Of a stretch of 9,865 nt of DNA, positions 1-6,614 are shown piece by piece; positions within the stretch are counted from its first letter, which is position 1; each line of letters begins with the position of its first letter. A program made the translations under genes and the position numbers. This DNA comes from Endozoicomonadaceae bacterium (GTDB lineage Bacteria; Pseudomonadota; Gammaproteobacteria; Pseudomonadales; Endozoicomonadaceae): assembly GCA_015163815.1 (NCBI GenBank), contig JAAOIJ010000064.1:1-9865 (forward strand), in the 5' to 3' direction. Below the pieces are notes generated by a model. It saw only the letters and a program-made list of their open reading frames with translations. It was not told the DNA's origin and ran no database searches.

Positions 1-1
1 A

Positions 2-652
2 GATCATCCTTTATTGCGCACTGCAATGAAATTAGCTTTAAAAGATGCTATTGGACATGTCGATTGTTCAGAAGCAGAATCAATTGATGTTTTACAGCGT
101 ATTATGGAAAAAAAAGAAGCACCTGATTTAATATTACTTGATTTACAAATGCCGGGTGCTTATGGTTTTTCTGGGTTACATTTTTTAAAAGGAAATTATC
201 CTCATTGCCCTGTTGTGGTAATTTCAACTTATGATGACATTAAGATCATGGTCGAGGCGATGCAAATTGGTGCAGCAGGTTATATTCCAAAGTCCACGTC
301 TCATGTAGAGCTAAAAGAAGCGTTGCGTACTATTAGTGAAGGAGGACAGTGGTTTACAGAAGAAACCATGACGGCTTTTAAAAATAATCAATATCCTATG
401 AAAAGCCAAACAACGATTCAAAAAGGTATTACCAGTTTAACACCGCAACAATTTCGTATTTTAGGGATGTTAGGGCAAGGATTACTCAATAAGCAAGTGG
501 GTTATGAATTAAATATCAGTGAAGCAACTGTGAAAGCGCATGTTACGGCTATTTTTAAAAAACTTCAAGTTCAAAATAGAACGCAAGCTGTCATTGCGTT
601 ACAAACGCTAGACTTAGAGGATAATCTAGATAGTGTCAGAAAAATAGTCTAG
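2..652 (+). CDS. NarL/FixJ-type response regulator, 5' end outside window
   Basis: Two-component response regulator with an N-terminal receiver and a C-terminal LuxR-type DNA-binding domain. The frame is open from the first bases and begins DHPLLRTAM, which matches the family's early DDHPL motif, so only a few N-terminal residues are missing. A TTG at 14 is internal and not the start. Counting from that TTG, the phospho-acceptor is Asp43 in LLDLQMPG (codon 140-142), the conserved Ser/Thr is Ser71 in VVVIST, and the conserved Lys is Lys93 in GYIPKS. The LuxR helix-turn-helix spans about 141-197 (SLTPQQFRIL, then ISEATVKAHV and NRTQAVIAL). The protein should bind DNA as a phosphorylation-dependent dimer. 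No partner kinase is visible, so the signal and targets are unknown. The family call is very secure; the subfamily is not. Confidence 0.95.
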   Translation, partial: DHPLLRTAMKLALKDAIGHVDCSEAESIDVLQRIMEKKEAPDLILLDLQMPGAYGFSGLHFLKGNYPHCPVVVISTYDDIKIMVEAMQIGAAGYIPKSTSHVELKEALRTISEGGQWFTEETMTAFKNNQYPMKSQTTIQKGITSLTPQQFRILGMLGQGLLNKQVGYELNISEATVKAHVTAIFKKLQVQNRTQAVIALQTLDLEDNLDSVRKIV

Positions 653-662
653 GGCGTCGTCT

Positions 663-699
663 CAATCTGAAAATCCAGTATAGATTGTTTATTTTGTTT
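663..699 (+). terminator. Possible weak rho-independent terminator after the response regulator
   Basis: CAATCT (663-668) pairs with AGATTG (682-687) around a 13-nt loop and is followed by a T-rich tail (TTTATTTTGTTTATT). It lies 11 nt after the stop codon. The stem is short and AT-rich, so this is tentative. Confidence 0.35.
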
Positions 700-701
700 A
701 T

Positions 702-890
702 TCAACACGATGAAGTGCTTTGTCTATCTCTCATAACGTCGTTAGGTGTTCGATAGTTGAACACTTGTCTGGGTCTATTATTGAGTGCTTTTAAAATCGC
801 TAAAATCTTATCATCTTCTATATCTATACACTCTGTTTTTATAAATAAGCTAGCAGGATGTGATTCGTTTTGATAAGCTAGCGAGGCATT
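702..890 (-). pseudogene. Remnant of an IS30-type transposase C-terminus
   Basis: The minus strand has a 62-codon open stretch, bounded upstream by an in-frame TAA at 891-893, with no plausible start codon. It contains KILAILKALNNRPRQVFNYR followed by TPNDVM. IS30-family transposases end with a similar segment: LNNRPRK, an aromatic position, then RTPxEV. Upstream of this, SLFIKTECIDI sits where the family usually has LFPKGTDF. The catalytic core and N-terminus are absent and no terminal inverted repeat was recognised, so this is a decayed 3' fragment. I see the motif directly; the family assignment rests on recall of IS30 consensus sequences. An IS481/IS3-like origin is less likely because those read NxxRPHxxL. 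Confidence 0.6.
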
Positions 891-1031
891 TTAAACCGAT
901 GATTTATATTGCGTGATGAAGTCAACATGAGGATATGCTTGAGGTATGAAAGCGTTTTGTGCAGGTACTGCCTTTTGTTCTTTTCTGGTTGTGGTATTAT
1001 TTATTTTTTGAGCTTGGCTGTCATTGATCAT
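891..1031 (-). other. Short unassigned reading frame, possibly a gene fragment
   Basis: From an ATG at 1029-1031 the minus strand encodes 46 residues starting MINDSQAQKINNTTTRKEQK and ending in ITQYKSSV, with the stop directly before and in the same frame as the IS30 remnant. The same frame is also open upstream of the ATG, reading YHHCKPLIYLAS, before in-frame stops. There is no clear ribosome binding site. The composition (polar, with few of the Phe/Lys/Asn runs typical of random AT-rich frames) hints at a decayed coding segment, but I recognise no family. It may simply be chance. Confidence 0.2.
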
Positions 1032-1095
1032 GGAGGCTAAATATATCAAAGGCTTACAATGATGATATCATGATCAGGTATTTGGGCACATCAGA

Positions 1096-1611
1096 TTAAC
1101 GTTTCGGAGCATTTAGTAAGATTATTTTTGAATCGAGTAGCGTATCTTCTTCTAAAATATAATATCCTGAAAAATATTGATTATTTAACATATGCGGAAT
1201 CCATAAATGGTCATCTTCCCACATTAAATCAAATGGAATACAATCTAACGATGTCCATATTGGAATGGCTTCATCTGTTTCAGCTTCTATGCCTTGATAG
1301 TCAAATGATTTAAAAACATGCACATGCATAGAATGGCCGTTGGTAAATTGAAATAAATTTTCTCCACACCATTGAACTTTATCTACCGTTAGGCAGACTT
1401 CTTCTTGTAATTCTCTCATTGCACATGTTTCAATACTTTCATTTGCCTCTAGCTTGCCACCTGGTGCATTAATTTTTCCAGCACCCAAGCCTCGTTTTTT
1501 TTTAATTAATAAGACGCGATTGTCTTGAATAATAAATAATAAAGTGGCAATTTGATCAGGTTTCCAGGTCAGCCAATCAACTTGTGCTACAGTCTCAATT
1601 GCTTTTTGCAT
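1096..1611 (-). CDS. MTH1-like Nudix hydrolase (oxidised purine dNTP diphosphatase)
   Basis: Nudix hydrolase of 171 residues, closest in style to NUDT1/MTH1, which hydrolyses 8-oxo-dGTP and 2-OH-dATP to monophosphates and so keeps oxidised purines out of DNA. The MTH1-like KKRGLGAG (38-45) leads into the Nudix box at 52-74, with Gly52, Glu58, Arg66, Glu67, Glu70 and Glu71 in place. The box's consensus Gly is replaced by Cys73. Asn48 and the MWEDD segment (Trp131, Asp133, Asp134) correspond to MTH1 Asn33, Trp117, Asp119 and Asp120, which contact the base. The protein has about 20 extra residues at each end relative to human MTH1 (156 aa). The ATG has AGGA 8 nt upstream and a TATAAT box just above. 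It is separated from ffh by a terminator, so probably transcribed alone. The substrate is inferred from residues, not shown. Confidence 0.9.
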   Translation of the reverse strand: MQKAIETVAQVDWLTWKPDQIATLLFIIQDNRVLLIKKKRGLGAGKINAPGGKLEANESIETCAMRELQEEVCLTVDKVQWCGENLFQFTNGHSMHVHVFKSFDYQGIEAETDEAIPIWTSLDCIPFDLMWEDDHLWIPHMLNNQYFSGYYILEEDTLLDSKIILLNAPKR

Positions 1612-1637
1612 GGTATTATCCTATCTCTTTTTTTATC

Positions 1638-1666
1638 ATTATAGCTTAATTGATATCAAGTTTAAT
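1638..1666 (-). promoter_or_regulatory. Promoter of the Nudix gene
   Basis: On the minus strand a perfect TATAAT lies at 1643-1638. With a 17-bp spacer the -35 position reads ATTAAA (1666-1661), which is only a 3/6 match. Transcription would start near 1631, about 20 nt before the ATG. The -10 is strong and the -35 weak. Confidence 0.5.
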
Positions 1667-1732
1667 GTCTTCAGATGATTCAAAATATTTATAGGCTGAT
1701 TTTATCAGCATCAAGTCTGTGATGATACAGTG

Positions 1733-1753
1733 AAAAAAATATCATACTGATAT
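1733..1753 (-). terminator. Rho-independent terminator of ffh
   Basis: Read on the minus strand, ATATCA (1753-1748), loop GTA, TGATAT (1744-1739) is followed by a T tract (1739-1733). It lies about 15 nt beyond the ffh stop. The stem is 6 bp and mostly A-T, but the placement and T run are good. Confidence 0.55.
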
Positions 1754-1766
1754 CAGGCCTATCGTT

Positions 1767-3140
1767 TTAGCGACGAGAATTAAAAGACATGGTATTAGTT
1801 CCCGTCATATTATTCATTAAACTATTCAAATTTTTACCTTTGATTTTTTTCATCGTTTTACTTAATTGTTTATATTGTTTTAACAATTGATTGACTGCAG
1901 GTATATCAGCGCCTGCACCTGCTGCAATGCGTTTTTTTCTAGATCCTGATAAGATATCAGGATTGCTTCGTTCTTCAGGTGTCATTGAGTCAATCAAGGC
2001 ATTCATGCGGACTAAAGATTTATCTTGCATCAATTGGCCAGAATTCATAGATAAATGAGCAGGTATCATATTACTCGGTAATTTATTGAGCATCGAAGCA
2101 ATGCCACCCATTTTTTTCATTTGCAATAATTGTTCTTTTAAATCATTAAAGTCAAAACTTTTTCCTTTTTTTATTTTTTTAATTAATTTATCGACTTTTT
2201 TTGAATCAATATTGTTTTCTGCTTCTTCTATCAGACTTAATATATCTCCCATACCTAAAATACGAGAAGCCATTCTGTCTGGATAAAATCGTTCTAATGC
2301 ATTATTTTTTTCTCCGGTGCCTAAAAATTTAATCGGCTTTCCTGTTAAGAATTTCACAGATAAAGCTGCACCACCGCGGGCGTCACTATCTATTTTGGTT
2401 AAAATAATACCGGTTAATGATACGTTTTCGTTAAATATTTTGGCAGAATTTGCAGCATCTTGTCCTGTCATCGCATCAACGACAAATAAAGTTTCAATGG
2501 GGTTAATCAGTTGCTGTAACGCTTTGAGTTCATGCATCATGTCATCATCAATATGCAAGCGCCCTGCTGTATCGATAATAACGACATCATAATGGCGTAA
2601 AGTGGCTTCTGCAATAGCAGCTTTTGCAATGTCTTTCGGTAACTGTTTTATCGTAGAAGGGAAAAAATGCAATTCAGCTTCTTGTGCTAAAATAGAGAGC
2701 TGCTCAATTGCAGCGGGTCGGTAAATATCAGTACTGGCTACTAATACTGTTTTCTTTTCATGCAACTTGAGCCAACATCCTAGCTTTGCAACGGTGGTTG
2801 TTTTACCTGCACCTTGCAATCCTGCCATTAAAATCACAGCAGGAGGCTGACATTTTAAATTTAATGTTGCCTCTTCGGAACCCATGAGTTGCGTTAATTC
2901 ATGGGTCATAATTTTAACAAATAATTGGCCTGGTTTTAAACTTTTTTTGACTTCTGTTCCTAAAGCGCGTTTACGGACTTGATTTGTAAAATCTTTGACA
3001 ACCCCTAAAGCAACATCAGCTTCTAATAATGCAGTTTTTACTTCTCGAAGCGCACTCTGAATATTATCTTCTGTTAATTTAGATTTTCCAGTTATACTGC
3101 GTAATGTGGCTGATAACCGATCTGTCAAATTTTGAAACAT
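1767..3140 (-). CDS. ffh: Signal recognition particle protein Ffh (SRP54 GTPase)
   Basis: Cytosolic GTPase that, with 4.5S RNA, binds signal sequences of nascent membrane proteins and docks with FtsY at the Sec translocon. At 457 residues it is full length. The N domain is at 1-90. The NG GTPase has the P-loop GLQGAGKT (107-114), DTAGR (190-194), TKIDSDARGG (248-257) and the GxGEK segment (274-278) leading into the highly conserved PDRMASRILGMGD (287-299). The C-terminal M domain (about 328-457) is Met-rich and has the RNA-binding SRKKRIAAGAG (400-410). Two mild variations are visible: TKIDSD where TKLDGD is usual, and HIDDDMM for the common HxDExMM. The start is supported by AGGTG just upstream of the ATG. 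No rpsP/rimM/trmD cluster follows; the neighbour is a separately terminated Nudix gene. The 4.5S RNA gene is not in this window. Confidence 0.98.
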   Translation of the reverse strand: MFQNLTDRLSATLRSITGKSKLTEDNIQSALREVKTALLEADVALGVVKDFTNQVRKRALGTEVKKSLKPGQLFVKIMTHELTQLMGSEEATLNLKCQPPAVILMAGLQGAGKTTTVAKLGCWLKLHEKKTVLVASTDIYRPAAIEQLSILAQEAELHFFPSTIKQLPKDIAKAAIAEATLRHYDVVIIDTAGRLHIDDDMMHELKALQQLINPIETLFVVDAMTGQDAANSAKIFNENVSLTGIILTKIDSDARGGAALSVKFLTGKPIKFLGTGEKNNALERFYPDRMASRILGMGDILSLIEEAENNIDSKKVDKLIKKIKKGKSFDFNDLKEQLLQMKKMGGIASMLNKLPSNMIPAHLSMNSGQLMQDKSLVRMNALIDSMTPEERSNPDILSGSRKKRIAAGAGADIPAVNQLLKQYKQLSKTMKKIKGKNLNSLMNNMTGTNTMSFNSRR

Positions 3141-3171
3141 ACACCTAACCCTTCACGACTAATTGCAGACG

Positions 3172-3208
3172 GTGCTATTCAAAGCGTCATATTCTCATGA
3201 GATAGCAC
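3172..3208 (-). repeat. Inverted repeat in the ffh leader
   Basis: GTGCTAT and ATAGCAC (3172-3178 and 3202-3208) are perfect 7-bp arms flanking a 23-nt loop that itself contains the palindrome CTCATGAG. It lies 32-68 nt upstream of the ffh ATG, inside the predicted transcript leader. A role in ffh expression is possible but unproven. Confidence 0.35.
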
Positions 3209-3297
3209 ACTGGTGTTATTTTCATCGATCATCCAAAGCCACTTCAATACAGGATCATAAGATGATACTCAAAAAAACAAAAGTTTAAAAAACCAAT

Positions 3298-3326
3298 ATC
3301 ATACCTTAAATAGTCATTTTTTTCAA
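3298..3326 (-). promoter_or_regulatory. Promoter of ffh
   Basis: On the minus strand TTGAAA (3326-3321), a 17-bp spacer and TATGAT (3303-3298) each match the sigma-70 consensus at 5 of 6 positions. Transcription would begin near 3291, giving a leader of about 150 nt before the ffh start at 3140, unusually long for this compact layout. The spacing and hexamers are good, but AT-rich DNA gives chance matches. Confidence 0.5.
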
Positions 3327-3509
3327 AAAAAATATTTTATTTTTCAATACATTTCAATTTAATATAGAATGATATGTCCTATGCCTTTATAGCTTATTAG
3401 GTTATCTTGATTGTCATATAGACAAAATATGACAAGCGATATGAAAACCGAACGTTGATTTTTTAGATCACAAGGGTGAATATCATTTGATTCAATCGAT
3501 TAAATTCAA

Positions 3510-3537
3510 TTGACAACATGACTATACCTCCTGTAAA
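3510..3537 (+). promoter_or_regulatory. Candidate promoter of the helicase gene
   Basis: A perfect TTGACA (3510-3515) is followed after 16 bp by TGTAAA (3532-3537), a 4/6 match to the -10 consensus. A start near 3544 would leave a leader of under 30 nt before the ATG at 3572. The ribosome binding site there is poor (GAAAAG), so translation may be weak. The rest of the 3141-3571 gap is AT-rich and, apart from the ffh leader signals, shows nothing I can name. Confidence 0.45.
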
Positions 3538-3571
3538 TTTCAAACTTGGATTCCATTATTGAAAAGTAAAT

Positions 3572-5608
3572 ATGTTACATTATGAGCAATTAAAAGCCAA
3601 ACAACAGCGCTTACAAAACACGATTGATCAATTAGAAAATCGTATCACAGCAGTTCAGCCAACTCAGTTATCTGACCATTTTCGTATTCCTTATGCGCAA
3701 GCATTAAACGCAAGTCAATTACAAGCTGTGTGCAATATTGATGGCAAAGCATTAGTGATTGCTGGAGCAGGTTCTGGAAAAACAAGAATCCTAACTTATC
3801 GCGTCAGTTTTTTATTAGAAAATAAGATCGCAGCAAACACGATATTGCTGTTAACTTTTACTAGAAAATCAGCACTTGAAATTAAACATCGCGTGATGAA
3901 TTTATTAGGTGATCAAGCTGCACAACATATTACAAGTGGTACGTTTCATGGTTTTTGTCATATGTTACTATCACGGTATAGTCAATTATTGAATTTATCT
4001 GCTCAGTTTACTGTGCTTGATCAAACTGATTCAACAGAGGCTTTAGCTTTCATTAAAAAAGATATGATTATTCCTAAAAAAAATAATACGATTTTTCCAA
4101 AAAAAAATACATTATATAAAATATTATCTTCTTCAAAAAACACACTCATATCACCTGAAATATACATCGAGACACATTATCCTGACTTAATAACCTATAC
4201 TGATAAAATCGTTGAGATTTTCAAACAATATGAGACTTATAAAAAAAATAATCATTTATATGATTATGATGATTTAATTCAAACTGTTGCCGAGCATTTA
4301 AAAAATAACAGTGAATTTAAACAATTGATTCAAGCTCGATATCACCATATTATGGTTGATGAATATCAAGATACTAACTTACCTCAAAAAGAATTGATTG
4401 ATCTTTTAGCGGAACAACCCAGTTGTGCTTTAATGGTCGTAGGGGATGATAATCAAAGTATTTATGCGTTTCGTGGTGCTAATTATGAAAATATTTTACG
4501 ATTTGGTGAAACATACCATGAAGCGACACTCATTAAATTAGAGCAAAATTATCGTAGTACACCTCATATTTTAAATTTTATTAATGCTATTGCAGATCAA
4601 ATGACTTTGAGTTACAAAAAAAAATTATTCTCAGATCAAATCGTGCAAGGCATGAAGCCAACTTATACGCGTTTTATGCAAGAAAAACAAGAAGCGACTT
4701 GGATTGCAGAGCAAATTGAACACTATCAAAAATCTTTGTCTTTTCATGAAATGGCTGTGTTATTTCGAGCAGCCTATCAATCTAACTTTATACAAATTGA
4801 ATTAATGAAAAGACATATTCCTTTTACCATGGTAGGGGGTATTAAGTTCATAGAAAAACGACATATAAAAGATATATTGGCCTATTTTCGTGTGATATGG
4901 AATACCTCAGATTTTATTTCTTGGCACCGTATTTTATTATTATTACCTGGTATAGGGCCTTCAGCTGCAAAAAAAATGGTACAGCATATTGTAACAGAAA
5001 AAACTGGATTTCGTGCTTTAAAAAGTAGTGCATACTTTAAAAAAGAAGTGATTCAAACTCTGTATGCTGTATTTCAAAAGATAGAAGCCAGCTTGTCTTT
5101 ACTGGATACCTTTGACTATATTGAACAATATTATATAGAACAATTAAAACAATTAGAAGATGATTGGCGGATTCGTATCGAGGATTTTAAAATTTTAAAA
5201 CAACTCTGCTTAGAACACAGTACATTACATTTGTTTTTAGCACAATTAGCCTTGGATCCACCGAATGAAATGCAAGCTTTATCACAAAATAATGATTCTG
5301 GGTCAGATGGCGTGACTTTATCTACGATTCATAGTGCCAAAGGTTTAGAATGGGATACCGTTTTTATCTTGGCATTGTTGGATGGACAAACACCCCATTA
5401 TAAAACATTAGAAGACCCTGAAAAGCTAGAAGAAGAGCGTAAATTATTTTATGTTGCTTGCAGTCGAGCCAAAAATAGACTGCATTTAACCTCCCCTTAT
5501 CATGCAGCAACCTATACGCATTTTTTTGATCAACCGTCTCAATTTATTACAGAATTAGACCCTAGTTCCTTAAATTGGATTGATACCCCTGCATTATTTG
5601 ATTTATAA
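3572..5608 (+). CDS. UvrD/PcrA-like superfamily I DNA helicase
   Basis: ATP-dependent 3'-5' DNA helicase of the UvrD/Rep/PcrA class, 678 residues, all motifs present: Q motif LNASQ (45-49), Walker A AGAGSGKT (64-71), motif Ia LLLTFTRKSA (92-101), GTFHGFC (123-129), Walker B VDEYQDTN (262-269), motif III GDDNQSIYAFRGA (291-303), motif IV QNYRST (325-330), motif V TIHSAKGLEWD (585-595), motif VI FYVACSRAK (626-634). The GDDNQSIYAFRGA and CSRAK versions fit the PcrA-like 'ATP-dependent helicase' paralogues better than canonical UvrD or Rep, so no symbol is given. It is expected in repair or replication-fork maintenance. An N-terminal coiled-coil-like stretch (about 1-27) precedes the usual start of the fold. 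No TTGACA-free alternative start is better; the next Met is at 109, beyond Walker A. A low-complexity Lys/Asn region (168-190) sits in long A runs. Confidence 0.95.
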   Translation: MLHYEQLKAKQQRLQNTIDQLENRITAVQPTQLSDHFRIPYAQALNASQLQAVCNIDGKALVIAGAGSGKTRILTYRVSFLLENKIAANTILLLTFTRKSALEIKHRVMNLLGDQAAQHITSGTFHGFCHMLLSRYSQLLNLSAQFTVLDQTDSTEALAFIKKDMIIPKKNNTIFPKKNTLYKILSSSKNTLISPEIYIETHYPDLITYTDKIVEIFKQYETYKKNNHLYDYDDLIQTVAEHLKNNSEFKQLIQARYHHIMVDEYQDTNLPQKELIDLLAEQPSCALMVVGDDNQSIYAFRGANYENILRFGETYHEATLIKLEQNYRSTPHILNFINAIADQMTLSYKKKLFSDQIVQGMKPTYTRFMQEKQEATWIAEQIEHYQKSLSFHEMAVLFRAAYQSNFIQIELMKRHIPFTMVGGIKFIEKRHIKDILAYFRVIWNTSDFISWHRILLLLPGIGPSAAKKMVQHIVTEKTGFRALKSSAYFKKEVIQTLYAVFQKIEASLSLLDTFDYIEQYYIEQLKQLEDDWRIRIEDFKILKQLCLEHSTLHLFLAQLALDPPNEMQALSQNNDSGSDGVTLSTIHSAKGLEWDTVFILALLDGQTPHYKTLEDPEKLEEERKLFYVACSRAKNRLHLTSPYHAATYTHFFDQPSQFITELDPSSLNWIDTPALFDL

Positions 5609-5613
5609 ATCAT

Positions 5614-5634
5614 CAGATGATCAATCTGTTTGTG
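5614..5634 (+). terminator. Possible weak terminator after the helicase
   Basis: CAGAT (5614-5618), loop GATCA, ATCTG (5624-5628) followed by only TTTGTG. It starts 5 nt after the stop codon. The stem is 5 bp and the T tract is short, so the call is tentative. Confidence 0.25.
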
Positions 5635-5897
5635 AAAAATAAGCGCTATTGCAAAGAACTTGACATGATTTGGAAGATCTAGTTTTGAAGTATTCTCTAG
5701 GTGATTCATTAATATAGTTTTTTTTATTTAAATTTGCGATTTTATTTTTTTTTATGCGAATCAATATTATACTTATCTTCAATACCTTTCTATTTTTGAA
5801 TTTTAGCAGGTTGTATGTTGATACCTGTTTTATATTACAAGATAATCAGCGTCATATGATTGATTGAGTATGACTTAATTTTCAGTAGTCGTATGAG

Positions 5898-5916
5898 ATG
5901 ATCATTTGGAGATCAT
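5898..5916 (+). promoter_or_regulatory. Hairpin enclosing the Shine-Dalgarno of the exported-protein gene
   Basis: ATGATC (5898-5903) and GATCAT (5911-5916) are perfect 6-bp arms around ATTTGGA. The ribosome binding site GGAG (5908-5911) lies in the loop and first stem base, with 10 nt to the ATG at 5922. It fixes the start codon and could limit or modulate initiation; alternatively the dyad is a protein-binding site. Confidence 0.45.
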
Positions 5917-5921
5917 AAAGC

Positions 5922-6614
5922 ATGAGCAGAGTCTGCGCTATATTCTTGTCAATGATCAGTGTATTATGGGGTGTCTGTCTCATGCTACCCGGGTATTCGG
6001 TCGACTCTCCTGATACTTATCTGATTGATGCTGCTAATGAGTTGCAACCGCAGCAGATTCAAATTAAATATTTTATAGAAAATACTCAGTATGTTATGGC
6101 AGAAGTGATTGAAAATAAACAAAATAAAACCATATATAATCAATTTATCCTCATTAAAGTGCCTGAAAAATATGATACGAAGCAATTAAGCTATCATGAA
6201 AATTACATTGTACGCTTATTGCTACGGAAAAAAACTAATAGGACAGTGTATGAAGTATTGGATGATTCACGACCTTTTACCGTGGTATCTGATAAAAAAA
6301 ATAATATCAGATGGTCAACAATCACAGCTAATGTTTTGGTAACTATTGAGTCAATGCATAAGAGTTCATTTGCTAATAAAGTCTGGTTAACTGCTAAATT
6401 AGTCACAGAAATGCCTTTTTTGACTTCAGATCGAACCGATACGATTCAAATATTATATTTAAAAAAAGATCTGGATCTTTTACGCAAAAAACAACCTTAT
6501 CATTTTATGCTGACTTCTTTTTTACCTTCAAAATTCACAGGTTCTTTAGTGAGTCAATCAATACCGCTATATCAATCTATCATAAACAAAAATAATCTTG
6601 TCAGCGTATATTAA
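5922..6614 (+). CDS. Unrecognised exported protein with N-terminal signal segment
   Basis: I do not recognise this 230-residue protein. The start is set by a GGAG 10 nt upstream. Residues 4-24 are hydrophobic (CAIFLSMISVLWGVCLMLPG), preceded by a single Arg, and a signal peptidase site after about GYS (24-26) is plausible. There is no convincing lipobox: the Cys at 19 is preceded by WGV. The rest is soluble, Lys/Asn/Ile-rich and predicted beta-rich by eye (VMAEVIENK, YIVRLLLRKK, VWLTAKLV), with no internal membrane segment or recognisable motif. A periplasmic or envelope location is the most that can be inferred. Its last 14 bp overlap the end of hemE on the opposite strand, so neither gene has room for a separate terminator. 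Its composition matches its neighbours, giving no sign of recent transfer. Confidence 0.75.
   Translation: MSRVCAIFLSMISVLWGVCLMLPGYSVDSPDTYLIDAANELQPQQIQIKYFIENTQYVMAEVIENKQNKTIYNQFILIKVPEKYDTKQLSYHENYIVRLLLRKKTNRTVYEVLDDSRPFTVVSDKKNNIRWSTITANVLVTIESMHKSSFANKVWLTAKLVTEMPFLTSDRTDTIQILYLKKDLDLLRKKQPYHFMLTSFLPSKFTGSLVSQSIPLYQSIINKNNLVSVY

Larger units (their letters stand above)
5609..5921. other. Gene-free spacer, very AT-rich
   Basis: This 313-bp gap holds no gene I can support. It has a small hairpin just after the helicase stop, T runs of 8-10 around 5720-5755, and a hairpin at the start of the following gene. A TTGACA at 5660-5665 has no acceptable -10 at normal spacing, so I do not call a promoter. 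Confidence 0.5.

Noticed and set aside
1062..1071. ATGATATCAT palindrome after the Nudix gene as a terminator
   Set aside because: Ten-base palindromes are common in AT-rich DNA and there is no loop or T tract here.
2086..2592. Plus-strand frames within ffh
   Set aside because: They lie fully inside the conserved Ffh coding sequence on the other strand and show no family features.
3141..3571. A 4.5S RNA gene next to ffh
   Set aside because: The conserved apical GGAAG/AGCAGCC-like elements of SRP RNA are not present in this gap or elsewhere that I could see.
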